This document shows positions 50,454-59,522 of a DNA stretch of 64,000 bases, in pieces. The notes under the pieces were generated by a model, which did not search any database, was not told the DNA's origin, and saw nothing but the letters and a program-made list of their open reading frames with translations. The first letter of the stretch is position 1. The number at the start of each line of letters is the position of its first letter. Location of the stretch: assembly GCF_036240795.1 (NCBI RefSeq), contig NZ_CP108454.1:6756001-6820000 (forward strand), read 5' to 3'. Both the position numbers and the translations under genes were made by a program. This stretch comes from Streptomyces sp. NBC_01268. Lineage in GTDB: Bacteria; Actinomycetota; Actinomycetes; Streptomycetales; Streptomycetaceae.

Positions 50454-50966
50454 CTACTTCCCCTGTTCCTTCAGCTGGGGGCGGCCGGGCTGCTCGCCGC
50501 CGCGCGCTTCGATGTACTCGGCGGTCGGGACCATCACCTTGCGGCGGAAGACGCACACCAGGGTGCCGTCCTGCTTGTAGCCCTTGGTCTCGACGTAGAC
50601 GATGCCGCGGTCGCTCTTCGACTTCGACGGCGTCTTGTCCAGGACGGTCGTCTCGCCGTAGATCGTGTCGCCGTGGAAGGTCGGCGCGACGTGGCGCAGC
50701 GACTCGATCTCCAGGTTGGCGATCGCCTTGCCCGAGACGTCCGGGACGGACATGCCGAGCAGCAGCGAGTAGATGTAGTTGCCGACGACGACGTTCCTCT
50801 TGAAGTCCGTCGTGTTCTCCGCGTAATTCACGTCCATGTGCAGCGGATGGTGGTTCATCGTCAGCAGGCAGAAGAGATGGTCGTCGTATTCGGTGACCGT
50901 CTTTCCGGGCCAGTGCTTGTAGACGGCGCCGATCTCGAACTCTTCGTAGGTGCGGCCGAACTGCAT
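50454..50966 (-). CDS. mch: MaoC-type hydratase, probable mesaconyl-CoA hydratase
   Basis: A 170-residue hot-dog-fold hydratase: 'GRTYEEFEIGAVYKHWPGKT', 'NHHPLHMDVNYAEN', and 'VVVGNYIYSLLLGMSV'. The Asp-His dyad of MaoC hydratases corresponds to the NHHPLHMD region. In the ethylmalonyl-CoA pathway it hydrates mesaconyl-CoA to beta-methylmalyl-CoA. GGAGG lies about a dozen bases upstream of ATG 50966. Length is half that of the two-domain proteobacterial enzyme, so a dimeric assembly is expected. Confidence 0.86.
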   Translation of the reverse strand: MQFGRTYEEFEIGAVYKHWPGKTVTEYDDHLFCLLTMNHHPLHMDVNYAENTTDFKRNVVVGNYIYSLLLGMSVPDVSGKAIANLEIESLRHVAPTFHGDTIYGETTVLDKTPSKSKSDRGIVYVETKGYKQDGTLVCVFRRKVMVPTAEYIEARGGEQPGRPQLKEQGK

Positions 50967-50971
50967 GGGGC

Positions 50972-51946
50972 TCAGGCCTCCGGGATCTCGAACTTGGTGG
51001 TGCGCTGCATGCCGGCGGCGCGGCCCTTTCCGGAGATGACCAGGGCCATCTTGCGGGAGGCCTCGTCGATCATCTCGTCGCCGAGCATGGCCGAGCCCTT
51101 CTTCCCGCCGGCCTCGGAGGTGTAGTAGTCGTACGCGTCGAGGATCAGCTCGGCGTGGTCGAAGTCCTCCTGCGCGGGCGAGAAGATCTCGTTCGCCGCG
51201 GCCACCTGGTCCGGGTGCAGCACCCACTTGCCGTCGAAGCCGAGGGCGGCGGCGCGCTTCGCGACCGCGCGGTAGCCCTCCTGGTTGCGGATCTGCAGGT
51301 AGGGGCCGTCGATCGCCTGCAGGTTGTTGGCGCGGGCGGCCATCAGGATGCTCATCAGGATGTGGTGGTACGCGTCCGCCGGGTAGCCGGGCGGCTGCTC
51401 GCCGACGACCAGGGACTTCATGTTGATGGAGGCCATGAAGTCGGCCGGGCCGAAGATGATGGTCTCCACGCGCTGCGAGGCCTGGGCGATCGCGTTGACG
51501 TTGTTGAGGCCCTGGGCGTTCTCGATCTGCGCCTCGATGCCGATCTTGCCGACCTCGAAGCCCATGGTCTTCTCGATCTGGGTGAGCAGCAGGTCGAGCG
51601 CGACGATCTGCTCGGCGTTCTGGACCTTCGGCAGCATGATGCAGTCGAGGTTCTGGCCGGCGCCCTCGACGACCGTGACGACGTCACGGTACGTCCAGTG
51701 GGTGGTCCAGTCGTTGACGCGGACCACGCGGGTCTTGCCGGTCCAGTCGCCCTCGTTCAGGAACTTCACGATGGTGTGCCGGGCCTCCGGCTTGGCCAGC
51801 GGGGCGCAGGCGTCCTCCAGGTCCAGGAAGACCTGGTCGGCGGCGAGGCCCTGGGCCTTCTCCAGGAACCGGGGGTTCGAACCGGGGACCGCGAGGCACG
51901 AACGGCGGGGGCGCAGGCGGTTCACGGGGGAGACGGGGCTGGTCAT
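50972..51946 (-). CDS. mcl: Malyl-CoA/beta-methylmalyl-CoA lyase
   Basis: A 324-residue CitE-like lyase of TIM-barrel fold: 'RRSCLAVPGSNPRFLEKA', 'VFLDLEDACAPLAKPEARHT' with the Mg-binding Glu-Asp, 'RVNDWTTHWTYRD', and 'KIGIEAQIENAQGLNNVNAI'. It splits beta-methylmalyl-CoA into glyoxylate and propionyl-CoA. The start overlaps the ecm stop by four bases (51943-51946); mch follows after 5 bases. Confidence 0.92.
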   Translation of the reverse strand: MTSPVSPVNRLRPRRSCLAVPGSNPRFLEKAQGLAADQVFLDLEDACAPLAKPEARHTIVKFLNEGDWTGKTRVVRVNDWTTHWTYRDVVTVVEGAGQNLDCIMLPKVQNAEQIVALDLLLTQIEKTMGFEVGKIGIEAQIENAQGLNNVNAIAQASQRVETIIFGPADFMASINMKSLVVGEQPPGYPADAYHHILMSILMAARANNLQAIDGPYLQIRNQEGYRAVAKRAAALGFDGKWVLHPDQVAAANEIFSPAQEDFDHAELILDAYDYYTSEAGGKKGSAMLGDEMIDEASRKMALVISGKGRAAGMQRTTKFEIPEA

Positions 51947-54003
51947 GCGGGGACCTCCGTACTTTCAAGGGGGCTGAGCTGGTTCGCTTTGCGGATCTCG
52001 TCGACGATACGGCCGATGATCCCGGTGATGCCGAAGTCCTTCGGGGTGAAGACGGCGGCCACGCCGGCGGCCCTGAGATCCTCGGCGTCGGCGTTCGGGA
52101 TGATCCCGCCGACGACCACCGGGATGTCGGCCGCGCCGGCCACCCTCAGGCGGTCCAGCACGTCCGGCACGAGCTGGGCGTGGGAGCCGGAGAGGATCGA
52201 CAGGCCGACGGCGTGCACATCCTCCTCCAGGGCCGCGTCCACGATCTGCTCCGGGGTCAGCCGGATGCCCTGGTAGACCACCTCGAACCCGGCGTCGCGG
52301 GCCCGCACGGCGATCTGCTCGGCGCCGTTGGAGTGCCCGTCGAGGCCCGGCTTGCCGACCAGGAAGCGCAGCTTGCCGACGCCCATGTCCTCGGCCGTGC
52401 GGTCCACCTTGCGGCGCACCTCGGCCATCGGGGAGCCCGGCTCGGCCGGGACGGCCACCGGGGCGGAGGAGACGCCGGTCGGGGCGCGGAACTCGCCGAA
52501 GACCTCGCGCAGCGCCCCGGACCACTCTCCCGTGGTGACACCGGCCCTGGCGCACTCCAGGGTGGCCTCCATCAGGTTCCCGGTGCCCTTCGCGGCCTCC
52601 TTGAGCTGCTCCAGGGCCTGCTGGGTGGTGGGGAAGACGAAGGGGTCGCCGTTGCCCTGCCGGTCCGTGGACTCCTGGCGCTCGGTGCGCCAGCGGCCGA
52701 GGGCGGAGACCACCCGGGCCTCGACGGCCGGGTCGACCGTCTGGATCGCGGTGTCCAGGTCGGAGGTGAGCGGGTTGGGCTCGGTCGTCTCGAAGATGTT
52801 GACGCCGATGATCTTCTCCTCGCCCGACTCGATGCGGGCGCGCCGTTCGGCGTGCGAGGAGACCAGCTGCGCCTTGAGGTAGCCGGACTCGACGGCGGCC
52901 ATGGCGCCGCCCATCTCCTGGATCCGCTCGATCTCGGCCAGGCACTCGGCGACCAGGGACTCCACCTTGGCCTCGATGACGTGCGAGCCGGCGAAGATGT
53001 CCTCGTACTCCAGCAGGTCGGACTCGTGGGCGAGGACCTGCTGGATGCGCAGCGACCACTGCTGGTCCCAGGGGCGCGGCAGGCCGAGCGCCTCGTTCCA
53101 GGCGGGCAGCTGCACGGCGCGGGCGCGGGCGTCCTTGGAGAGGGTGACGGCCAGCATCTCCAGGACGATCCGCTGGACGTTGTTCTCCGGCTGGGCCTCG
53201 GTGAGGCCGAGCGAGTTGACCTGCACGCCGTAGCGGAAGCGCCGCTGCTTGGCGTCCTCGATGCCGTACCGCTCGCGGGTGATGGTGTCCCAGATGCGCC
53301 CGAAGGCGCGCATCTTGCACATCTCCTCGACGAAGCGGACACCGGCGTTGACGAAGAAGGAGATCCGGGCGACGACCTCGCCGAACCGCTCCTCGGGCAC
53401 CTGGCCCGAGTCGCGGACGGCGTCGAGGACGGCGATCGCCGTGGACATCGCGTACGCGATCTCCTGGACCGGCGTGGCCCCCGCCTCCTGCAGGTGGTAG
53501 CTGCAGATGTTGATCGGGTTCCACTTCGGGATGTGGTTCACCGTGTAGGCGATCATGTCCGTCGTGAGTCGGAGCGAGGGCCCGGGCGGGAAGACGTGCG
53601 TCCCGCGCGACAGGTACTCCTTCACGATGTCGTTCTGGGTGGTGCCCTGGAGCTTGGTGATGTCCGCGCCCTGCTCCTCGGCCACCACCTGGTAGAGCGC
53701 CAGCAGCCACATCGCGGTGGCGTTGATGGTCATCGAGGTGTTCATCTGCTCCAGGGGGATGTCCTGGAACAGCCGCCGCATGTCACCGAGGTGCGAGACG
53801 GGCACCCCGACCCGGCCGACCTCGCCACGGGCGAGGATGTGGTCGGGGTCGTAGCCGGTCTGGGTGGGCAGGTCGAACGCGACCGAGAGGCCGGTCTGGC
53901 CCTTGGCGAGGTTCCGCCGGTAGAGCTCGTTCGACGCCTCGGCGGTCGAGTGGCCGGCGTAGGTCCGCATGAGCCACGGCCGGTCCTTCTGACGCTCTGT
54001 CAT
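51943..54003 (-). CDS. ecm: Ethylmalonyl-CoA mutase
   Basis: A 686-residue coenzyme B12 mutase. N-terminal catalytic domain: 'PWLMRTYAGHSTAEASNELY', 'GQTGLSVAFDLPTQTGYDPD', 'MNTSMTINATAMWLLALYQ'. The C-terminal cobalamin domain begins near residue 550 with the His ligand in 'GKPGLDGHSNGAEQIA' and 'VGLSILSGSHAQLVP'. The 'YAGHSTAEASNELYR' opening and operon position distinguish it from methylmalonyl-CoA mutase. It converts ethylmalonyl-CoA to methylsuccinyl-CoA. The gap to ccr is 14 bases. Confidence 0.93.
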   Translation of the reverse strand: MTERQKDRPWLMRTYAGHSTAEASNELYRRNLAKGQTGLSVAFDLPTQTGYDPDHILARGEVGRVGVPVSHLGDMRRLFQDIPLEQMNTSMTINATAMWLLALYQVVAEEQGADITKLQGTTQNDIVKEYLSRGTHVFPPGPSLRLTTDMIAYTVNHIPKWNPINICSYHLQEAGATPVQEIAYAMSTAIAVLDAVRDSGQVPEERFGEVVARISFFVNAGVRFVEEMCKMRAFGRIWDTITRERYGIEDAKQRRFRYGVQVNSLGLTEAQPENNVQRIVLEMLAVTLSKDARARAVQLPAWNEALGLPRPWDQQWSLRIQQVLAHESDLLEYEDIFAGSHVIEAKVESLVAECLAEIERIQEMGGAMAAVESGYLKAQLVSSHAERRARIESGEEKIIGVNIFETTEPNPLTSDLDTAIQTVDPAVEARVVSALGRWRTERQESTDRQGNGDPFVFPTTQQALEQLKEAAKGTGNLMEATLECARAGVTTGEWSGALREVFGEFRAPTGVSSAPVAVPAEPGSPMAEVRRKVDRTAEDMGVGKLRFLVGKPGLDGHSNGAEQIAVRARDAGFEVVYQGIRLTPEQIVDAALEEDVHAVGLSILSGSHAQLVPDVLDRLRVAGAADIPVVVGGIIPNADAEDLRAAGVAAVFTPKDFGITGIIGRIVDEIRKANQLSPLESTEVPA

Positions 54004-54017
54004 CTGTGGTCCCGGGG

Positions 54018-55355
54018 TCAGATGTTACGGAAGCGGTTGATGGCGTCGATGTGCTTGGCGCGCATCTCCGGGTTGCGGACGCCGAGGCCCTCCTCCGGGG
54101 CGAGGGCGAGGACGCCGACCTTGCCCTGGTGCAGGTTGCGGTGCACGTCGTACGCGGCCTGGCCGGTGTCCTCCAGGGAGTAGACCTTGGAGAGGGTGGG
54201 GTGGATCTTGCCCTTGGCGATCAGGCGGTTGGCCTCCCACGCCTCGCGGTAGTTGGCGAAGTGCGAGCCGATGATCCGCTTCAGCGACATCCACAGGTAC
54301 CGGTTGTCGTACTGGTGCATGTAGCCCGAGGTGGAGGCGCAGGTGGTGATGGTGCCGCCCTTGCGGGTGACGTACACGGAGGCGCCGAAGGTCTCGCGGC
54401 CCGGGTGCTCGAAGACGATGTCGATGTCCTCGCCGCCGGTCAGCTCGCGGATCTTGGAGCCGAAGCGCTTCCACTCGCGCGGGTCCTGGGTGTTCTCGTC
54501 CTTCCAGAACTTGTAGCCCTCGGCGTTGCGGTCGATGACCGCGTCCGCGCCCATCGAGCGGCAGATGTCGGCCTTCTCCGGGGAGGAGACGACACAGATC
54601 GGGTTGGCGCCGCCGGCCAGCGCGAACTGGGTGGCGTACGAGCCGAGTCCGCCGCTCGCGCCCCAGATGAGGACGTTGTCGCCCTGCTTCATGCCGGCGC
54701 CGTTGCGGGAGACCAGCTGGCGGTACGCGGTGGAGTTGACCAGGCCGGGGGAGGCGGCCTCCTCCCAGCTGAGGTGGTCCGGCTTCGGCATCAGCTGGTT
54801 GGACTTGACCAGGGCGATCTCGGCGAGTCCGCCGAAGTTGGTCTCGAAGCCCCAGATGCGCTGCTCGGGGTCGAGCATCGTGTCGTTGTGGCCGTCCGAG
54901 GACTCCAGCTCGACGCTCAGGCAGTGCGCGACGACCTCGTCGCCGGGCTTCCAGGAGTTGACGCCCGGGCCGGTGCGCAGGACGACGCCCGCGAGGTCGG
55001 AGCCGATGACGTGGTACGGCAGGTCGTGGCGCTTGCTGAGCTCCGACAGACGGCCGTAGCGCTCCAGGAAGCCGAAGGTCGAGACGGGCTCGAAGATCGA
55101 GGTCCAGACCGAGTTGTAGTTGACGGAGCTGGCCATGACGGCGACCAGGGCCTCGCCCGGGCCGAGCTCGGGCAGGGCCACGTCGTCGAGGTGCAGCGAC
55201 TTGCGCGGGTCCTTGTCGCGGCTGGCGAGCCCGGCGAACATCTCGGCCTCGTCCTTGTGGACGGTCACGGCGCGGTACGACTCGGGGAGCTTGATGTGGG
55301 CGAAGTCGGCCGAGGTGGAGTCGGGCGACTGGATCGCGTCCAGGATGTCCTTCAC
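54018..55355 (-). CDS. ccr: Crotonyl-CoA carboxylase/reductase
   Basis: A 445-residue NADPH enzyme of the medium-chain dehydrogenase/reductase family that carboxylates crotonyl-CoA to ethylmalonyl-CoA. Blocks include 'LPELGPGEALVAVMASSVNY', 'HVIGSDLAGVVLRTGPGVN', 'LIWGASGGLGSYATQFALAG' (NADPH fold), and 'IDIVFEHPGRETFGASVYV', where the EHPGR stretch is typical of Ccr. It is the first gene of the leftward ethylmalonyl-CoA operon and the committed step; its product also feeds polyketide extender units. Confidence 0.95.
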   Translation of the reverse strand: MKDILDAIQSPDSTSADFAHIKLPESYRAVTVHKDEAEMFAGLASRDKDPRKSLHLDDVALPELGPGEALVAVMASSVNYNSVWTSIFEPVSTFGFLERYGRLSELSKRHDLPYHVIGSDLAGVVLRTGPGVNSWKPGDEVVAHCLSVELESSDGHNDTMLDPEQRIWGFETNFGGLAEIALVKSNQLMPKPDHLSWEEAASPGLVNSTAYRQLVSRNGAGMKQGDNVLIWGASGGLGSYATQFALAGGANPICVVSSPEKADICRSMGADAVIDRNAEGYKFWKDENTQDPREWKRFGSKIRELTGGEDIDIVFEHPGRETFGASVYVTRKGGTITTCASTSGYMHQYDNRYLWMSLKRIIGSHFANYREAWEANRLIAKGKIHPTLSKVYSLEDTGQAAYDVHRNLHQGKVGVLALAPEEGLGVRNPEMRAKHIDAINRFRNI

Positions 55356-55597
55356 GGGATGCCTCCGGCGGTGCGGCGTCTGAGGGGGACGCGCTGAGGG
55401 TTACGTCGGGGTTGGTGCTGTGGAGGTGTGCCGTCGGTTCGGCGCGGTGGTGCGGTGGCGGCGCCGGGTGTGGCGCGAGGGGTGCCTGTGACGCAGGCGT
55501 CCGGGCGCACGAGCAGGATCGCTTGTGGGGACAGCCGGCGCGCGAGGCGATTCTCTGCGTGCCGGCCGCCCGGACACCTTCAACGTATGGCACGCCG

Positions 55598-55609
55598 TGT
55601 CACGTGACA
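55598..55609. promoter_or_regulatory. TGTCACGTGACA palindrome upstream of ccr
   Basis: A perfect 12-bp palindrome 243 bases before the ccr start. It is nested within wider GGCACGC (55589-55595) and GCGTGCC (55617-55623) arms with a slightly shifted centre. The adjacent TetR gene is the natural candidate for binding it. The remainder of the 440-base gap shows only the TetR terminator and probable promoter DNA. Confidence 0.55.
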
Positions 55610-55704
55610 AGGCACTGCGTGCCAACAATTTCACTCAGATGCAATCTGGTGGTCACGGATGAGCGATGATCGATCGAAAACCTGGCTGAGCTGCGCAAAC
55701 GCGA

Positions 55705-55740
55705 CATGGGCCGCCCCCGGAAAACCGGGAACGGCCCATG
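55705..55740 (-). terminator. Hairpin terminator after the TetR gene
   Basis: CATGGGCCG (55705-55713) pairs with CGGCCCATG (55732-55740), and an inner CCCGG-AAAA-CCGGG pair completes a long stem with a small internal loop. It lies just past the leftward TetR stop at 55796. Confidence 0.7.
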
Positions 55741-55795
55741 CGTGAGGGTGCCGGAGAGGCCCCGAGGGGGCCCCGCGAGGTCCTGCGAGGGCGGC

Positions 55796-56635
55796 TCAGC
55801 CCTGCTTGAGTGCCCTCTGGATCGTCCGCATGACCTCGTCGAGCGGTGCGTCCGTCCGGGCGACGGCGATGACCACGTCACCCGCCGTGGAGGCGGTGGC
55901 GGCCGGCACCGCCTCGGCGCCCGCGGCGGCCGCGGGCGTCCCCGAGGGCGCCGTGGGACGGCCCGCGCCTATGCCCGAGCCGAAGGTCTCCCGCACGATC
56001 GCGAAGGCGTGGTCGAGCTGTGTCTCCACGTCGCCCTGGCCGCCCGCCCGCAGCCAGCGCCGCAGCACGTGGTTGTGGGCGGTGACCACCGCGGAGGCGG
56101 CCACCTCGGCGAGCAGCGGGTCGTCGTTGCCGTCGTGGTGGTCGCGCTCGTCGAAGTGCCCGAGCAGATAGCGCGTGAACAGACGCTCGTAACGGGCCAC
56201 CGAGGCGATCTCGCGCTCCCGCAGGGTCGGCACCTCGCGGGTCAGCCGGTAGCGCTCCACGGAGACCGCGGGCGAGCCGGCGTACATCTTCATGACTTCC
56301 TTGATGCCCCGGCACACCGTGTCGAGCGGGTGCTCGTGCGGCGGGGCGGCGTTCAGGACGGCCTCGGCGCGCACCAGGGTGTCGTCGTGGTCCGGGAAGA
56401 TCGCCTCTTCCTTGGAGCGGAAGTGGCGGAAGAAGGTCCGCCGGGCCACCCCGGCCGCCGCGGCGATCTCGTCGACCGTCGTGGCCTCGTACCCCTTGGT
56501 CGCGAAGAGCTCCATGGCCGCGGCCGCGAGCTCACGGCGCATCTTGAGCCGCTGTGCGGCGGCTCGGGTCCCCGCGGCGCTCTCCTGAGCGTCGGGCGTG
56601 GACGTGGCACGGGGTGTCTTCGCGACCTTGGACAT
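55796..56635 (-). CDS. TetR-family regulator next to the ethylmalonyl-CoA operon
   Basis: A 279-residue regulator. The TetR helix-turn-helix is 'LFATKGYEATTVDEIAAAAG' then VARRTFFRHFRSKEEAIF. The ligand domain follows, with an Ala/Pro/Thr-rich insert at about 215-255. Start ATG 56635 is chosen; ATG 56653 six codons upstream is possible. It sits between ccr and the hydroxyacyl-CoA dehydrogenase gene, both leftward, and probably senses a CoA thioester of the pathway and controls ccr through the palindrome at 55598 (inference). Confidence 0.88.
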   Translation of the reverse strand: MSKVAKTPRATSTPDAQESAAGTRAAAQRLKMRRELAAAAMELFATKGYEATTVDEIAAAAGVARRTFFRHFRSKEEAIFPDHDDTLVRAEAVLNAAPPHEHPLDTVCRGIKEVMKMYAGSPAVSVERYRLTREVPTLREREIASVARYERLFTRYLLGHFDERDHHDGNDDPLLAEVAASAVVTAHNHVLRRWLRAGGQGDVETQLDHAFAIVRETFGSGIGAGRPTAPSGTPAAAAGAEAVPAATASTAGDVVIAVARTDAPLDEVMRTIQRALKQG

Positions 56636-56759
56636 GTCCCGAACGTACTGCATCGGAGCGGGAGTGTGCCCAGGTGGGGGAGGGGAGCCGGACCCGGCAC
56701 CGGTGGTGCCCGAGGGGCTCAGCAGCCCTCCCCACTGCCCGTACGCCTCGGTGTGGGCC

Positions 56760-58541
56760 TCAGCGGCGGGCATATTCGCGGAAGCCGCGCCCGGTCTTGC
56801 GGCCCAGGCAGCCCGCGGCCACCAGGTGCTCCAGGAGCGGCGCCGGGGCGAGGCCCGGGTCGCGGAACTCGCGGTGCAGCACCTGCTCGATGGCGAGCGA
56901 GACGTCCAGGCCGACCACGTCGAGGAGCTCGAAGGGCCCCATCGGGTAGCCGCCGCCCAGCTTCATCGCGGCGTCGATGTCGTCCAGGGTCGCGTAGTGC
57001 TCCTGGACCATCTTGATCGCGTTGTTCAGGTACGGGAAGAGCAGCGCGTTCACGATGAAGCCGGCCCGGTCGCCGCAGTCCACCGGGTGCTTCCGGATCT
57101 TCGCGGTGACCTCGCGGACGGTGGCGTGGACGTCGTCGGCGGTCAGGACGGTACGGACGATCTCGACCAGCTTCATCGCGGGCGCCGGGTTGAAGAAGTG
57201 CATCCCGATGACGTCCTGCGGGCGCGAGGTGGCCCGGGCGCAGGCGACGACCGGCAGCGAGGAGGTCGTGGTGGCGAGCACCGCGCCCGGCTTGCAGATC
57301 TTGTCCAGGCGGGCGAAGAGCTCCTGCTTGATCTCCAGGTTCTCGGCGACCGCCTCGACCGCGAGGTCGACCTCGGCGAAGGCGTCCAGCGAGCCGGCCG
57401 CGACGATCCGGGCCAGCGTCTCGTCGCGCGCCTCGCCCGTCATCCGGCCCTTGTCCACGGAACGGGCCAGGGACTTGGCGATCCGGGCCTTCGCCGTGTC
57501 CGCCTTCTCCTGCGAGCGGGCGGCGAGGACGACGTCGTAGCCGGCCTTGGCGAAGACCTCGGCGATGCCGGAGGCCATGGTGCCGGAACCGGCGACGCCC
57601 ACCGAGCGGACCTCGCGGCTCTCGCCGGCGGCCGCGGCGTCCGCCGGGGTCAGCGCGTCGCGGACCACCTCGGCGGAGCCGGGGGCCTCGTACGTGTAGA
57701 AGCCGCGGCCGGACTTGCGGCCGGTCAGGCCCGCCTCGCTGAGCTGCTTGAGGATCGGGGCGGGGGCGTGCAGCCGGTCCTGCGAGGAGGAGTACATCGC
57801 CTCCAGGACGGTACGGGCGGTGTCGACGCCGATCAGGTCGAGCAGCGCCAGCGGGCCCATCGGCAGGCCGCAGCCGAGCCGCATGGCCGCGTCGATGTCC
57901 TCGCGGGAGGCGTACTTGGCCTCGTACATCGCTGCGGCCTGGTTGAGGTAGCCGAAGAGCAGCCCGTCGGCGACGAAGCCGGGCCGGTCGCCGACGGCGA
58001 CGGGCTCCTTGCCGAGCTCCTGCGCGAGGACGGTCACGGCGTCGACGGCCTGCGGGGCGGTCAGCACCGAGGAGACCACCTCGACCAGCTTCATCGCCTG
58101 GACCGGGGTGAAGAAGTGCAGCCCGAGGACCCGCTCGGGGTGGGCGGAGTCTGCGGCGAGCCGGGTGACGGAGAGCGCGTTGGTTCCGGTGGCGAGGATC
58201 GCGTCGGGCCGGACGATGCCGTCCAGGGCCCGGAAGACCTCCTGCTTCGTCTCGTACGACTCGGGCACGACCTCGATGACGAGGTCGGCGTCGGCGGCCG
58301 CCTGGAGGTCCGAGAAGGTACGGAATCGGGCCAGGACGTCCTGCCGTTCCTCCTCGGTGATCCGGCCGCGGTCCACCGCACGGGCGGTGGAGGCCTCCAG
58401 GGCGGCGACGGCCTGGGCGGCGGCGTTCTCGCTGATGTCGATGCCGATGACCTCGCGGCCGGCCCGGGCGAGGACATCGGCGATACCGGTGCCCATCGTG
58501 CCGAGACCGACGACGGCGATGGTGGAGAGAGGGGTGTCCAT
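56760..58541 (-). CDS. Double-domain 3-hydroxyacyl-CoA dehydrogenase
   Basis: A 593-residue fusion of two 3-hydroxybutyryl-CoA dehydrogenase units. The first NAD site is 'IAVVGLGTMGTGIADVLARA' and the second 'VGVAGSGTMASGIAEVFAKA'. Each is followed by 'ALSVTRLA' or 'SLPVVACA' and 'GLHFFTPVQAMKLVEVV' or 'GMHFFNPAPAMKLVEIV' (catalytic His region), then a C-terminal dimer domain ('GYPMGPFELLDVVGLDV'). It interconverts acetoacetyl- and 3-hydroxybutyryl-CoA, the entry to crotonyl-CoA for ccr. Start ATG 58541. Confidence 0.93.
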   Translation of the reverse strand: MDTPLSTIAVVGLGTMGTGIADVLARAGREVIGIDISENAAAQAVAALEASTARAVDRGRITEEERQDVLARFRTFSDLQAAADADLVIEVVPESYETKQEVFRALDGIVRPDAILATGTNALSVTRLAADSAHPERVLGLHFFTPVQAMKLVEVVSSVLTAPQAVDAVTVLAQELGKEPVAVGDRPGFVADGLLFGYLNQAAAMYEAKYASREDIDAAMRLGCGLPMGPLALLDLIGVDTARTVLEAMYSSSQDRLHAPAPILKQLSEAGLTGRKSGRGFYTYEAPGSAEVVRDALTPADAAAAGESREVRSVGVAGSGTMASGIAEVFAKAGYDVVLAARSQEKADTAKARIAKSLARSVDKGRMTGEARDETLARIVAAGSLDAFAEVDLAVEAVAENLEIKQELFARLDKICKPGAVLATTTSSLPVVACARATSRPQDVIGMHFFNPAPAMKLVEIVRTVLTADDVHATVREVTAKIRKHPVDCGDRAGFIVNALLFPYLNNAIKMVQEHYATLDDIDAAMKLGGGYPMGPFELLDVVGLDVSLAIEQVLHREFRDPGLAPAPLLEHLVAAGCLGRKTGRGFREYARR

Positions 58542-58764
58542 CAGGGGACTCCTGGGAGGAAGAGTGACGACTGAAGGCAGTGCGGCGAAAGCCGCGCGGA
58601 AAGGCACGCGGAATGCCGAAGGAAGGTGCGCGACGGCGCACGGAAAAGAAGGGGACGGACTCTGTCCCGGAGTCACGTCGAAACTGCCGAACCGACAAGC
58701 GCTCACCACGGCTGCGTCACCAGGCCGTGGGGAGAAGTGCGGGGGGTGGCCCGCTCACCTGAGA

Positions 58765-58780
58765 CTAACCGGCTGGTAAC
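58765..58780. promoter_or_regulatory. TAACC-N4-GGTAA element upstream of the hydroxyacyl-CoA dehydrogenase
   Basis: CTAACCGGCTGGTAAC is an imperfect inverted repeat about 225 bases before the leftward start at 58541 and 63 bases before the rightward gene at 58843. Its arms resemble the GGTAAC/GTTAC motifs at 12797-12851. The 301-base gap is otherwise featureless. Confidence 0.4.
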
Positions 58781-58842
58781 GAGCGCGCCAGTCCCGGGAA
58801 GTTGAGGAAAATGTGATCTGGATCGCGGATAGGCTCCGATTC

Positions 58843-59451
58843 ATGGTCCGATTCATGAACAGTGCCGAGGATCCCGAATTCTGCTCGATGATCGATCGAT
58901 TGAGGGAAGAGATCGAGAATGCGGAAGGCACCCTCCCCGCCGCATTCGAGGAACTCGCCGGGCCGCTCGGGGCGGCGGAGCTGCACGAGGCCCTCACCGC
59001 CCCCGGGCAGCCGCTGTGGGCCCGCGAGATCGCGGCCTTCCGGCTCGGCCTGGCCGGTGACCCACGGGCCTTCGAGGCGCTCGTCCTCTTCCTCAACCAC
59101 CGCGACCCCGAGCGCTGCGTCTCCGCCGCCTACGCCCTGACCCGGCTCGGCGACCCGCGCACGGCGCGCGCCGCCGCCGCGCTCGCCACCAACGAACTTC
59201 GGGTCGCCTACGCCCTGTTGCCGGTCCGGCTGCTCGCCGCACTGCGCGCCCCGGAGAGCGTCCCCGCGCTCGTCGCGGTCCTGGAGCGACGGCTGTCGGC
59301 GGCCGACCCGCACTGGCGGGTCGGCCTCGCGTGCGTGGAGGGGCTCGGCGCGCTCGCCGACGCGCGCGCCCGCGGCGTCCTGGAGGCGGCGCTGCCGCAC
59401 CCGCGGCTCGGGGGAGCGGCGCGGGAGGCGCTGGGGCGGCTGGACGGGTAG
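58843..59451 (+). CDS. HEAT-repeat protein
   Basis: A 202-residue helical protein with HEAT-like repeats ('AREIAAFRLGLAGDPRAFEA', 'RCVSAAYALTRLGDPRTARA', 'VGLACVEGLGALADARARGV'). Such proteins are scaffolds and have sometimes been labelled adenylosuccinate-lyase-like without support. ATG 58843 is used; ATG 58855 in frame is an alternative. The first 25 residues are encoded by DNA of lower GC than the rest, near the promoter. No catalytic motif. Confidence 0.75.
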   Translation: MVRFMNSAEDPEFCSMIDRLREEIENAEGTLPAAFEELAGPLGAAELHEALTAPGQPLWAREIAAFRLGLAGDPRAFEALVLFLNHRDPERCVSAAYALTRLGDPRTARAAAALATNELRVAYALLPVRLLAALRAPESVPALVAVLERRLSAADPHWRVGLACVEGLGALADARARGVLEAALPHPRLGGAAREALGRLDG

Positions 59452-59455
59452 GGGC

Positions 59456-59478
59456 TTGACAGTTTTTACTAGAGTGTC
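59456..59478. promoter_or_regulatory. TTGACA / GACA-N13-TGTC element before the AraC-type gene
   Basis: TTGACA begins at 59456. GACA (59458-59461) and TGTC (59475-59478) are separated by 13 bases ending in CTAGAG. The same layout occurs at 61269-61291 beside the TetR gene, so both may bind the same repressor. Confidence 0.5.
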
Positions 59479-59522
59479 GGATGCCATCCACTCTCACTGC
59501 TTCTGTCAAGCGGAGGCGCGCC

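Noticed and set aside
55412..55669. 85-residue rightward open frame in the ccr upstream region
   Set aside because: No ribosome binding site, atypical composition, and it covers the probable promoter and palindrome.
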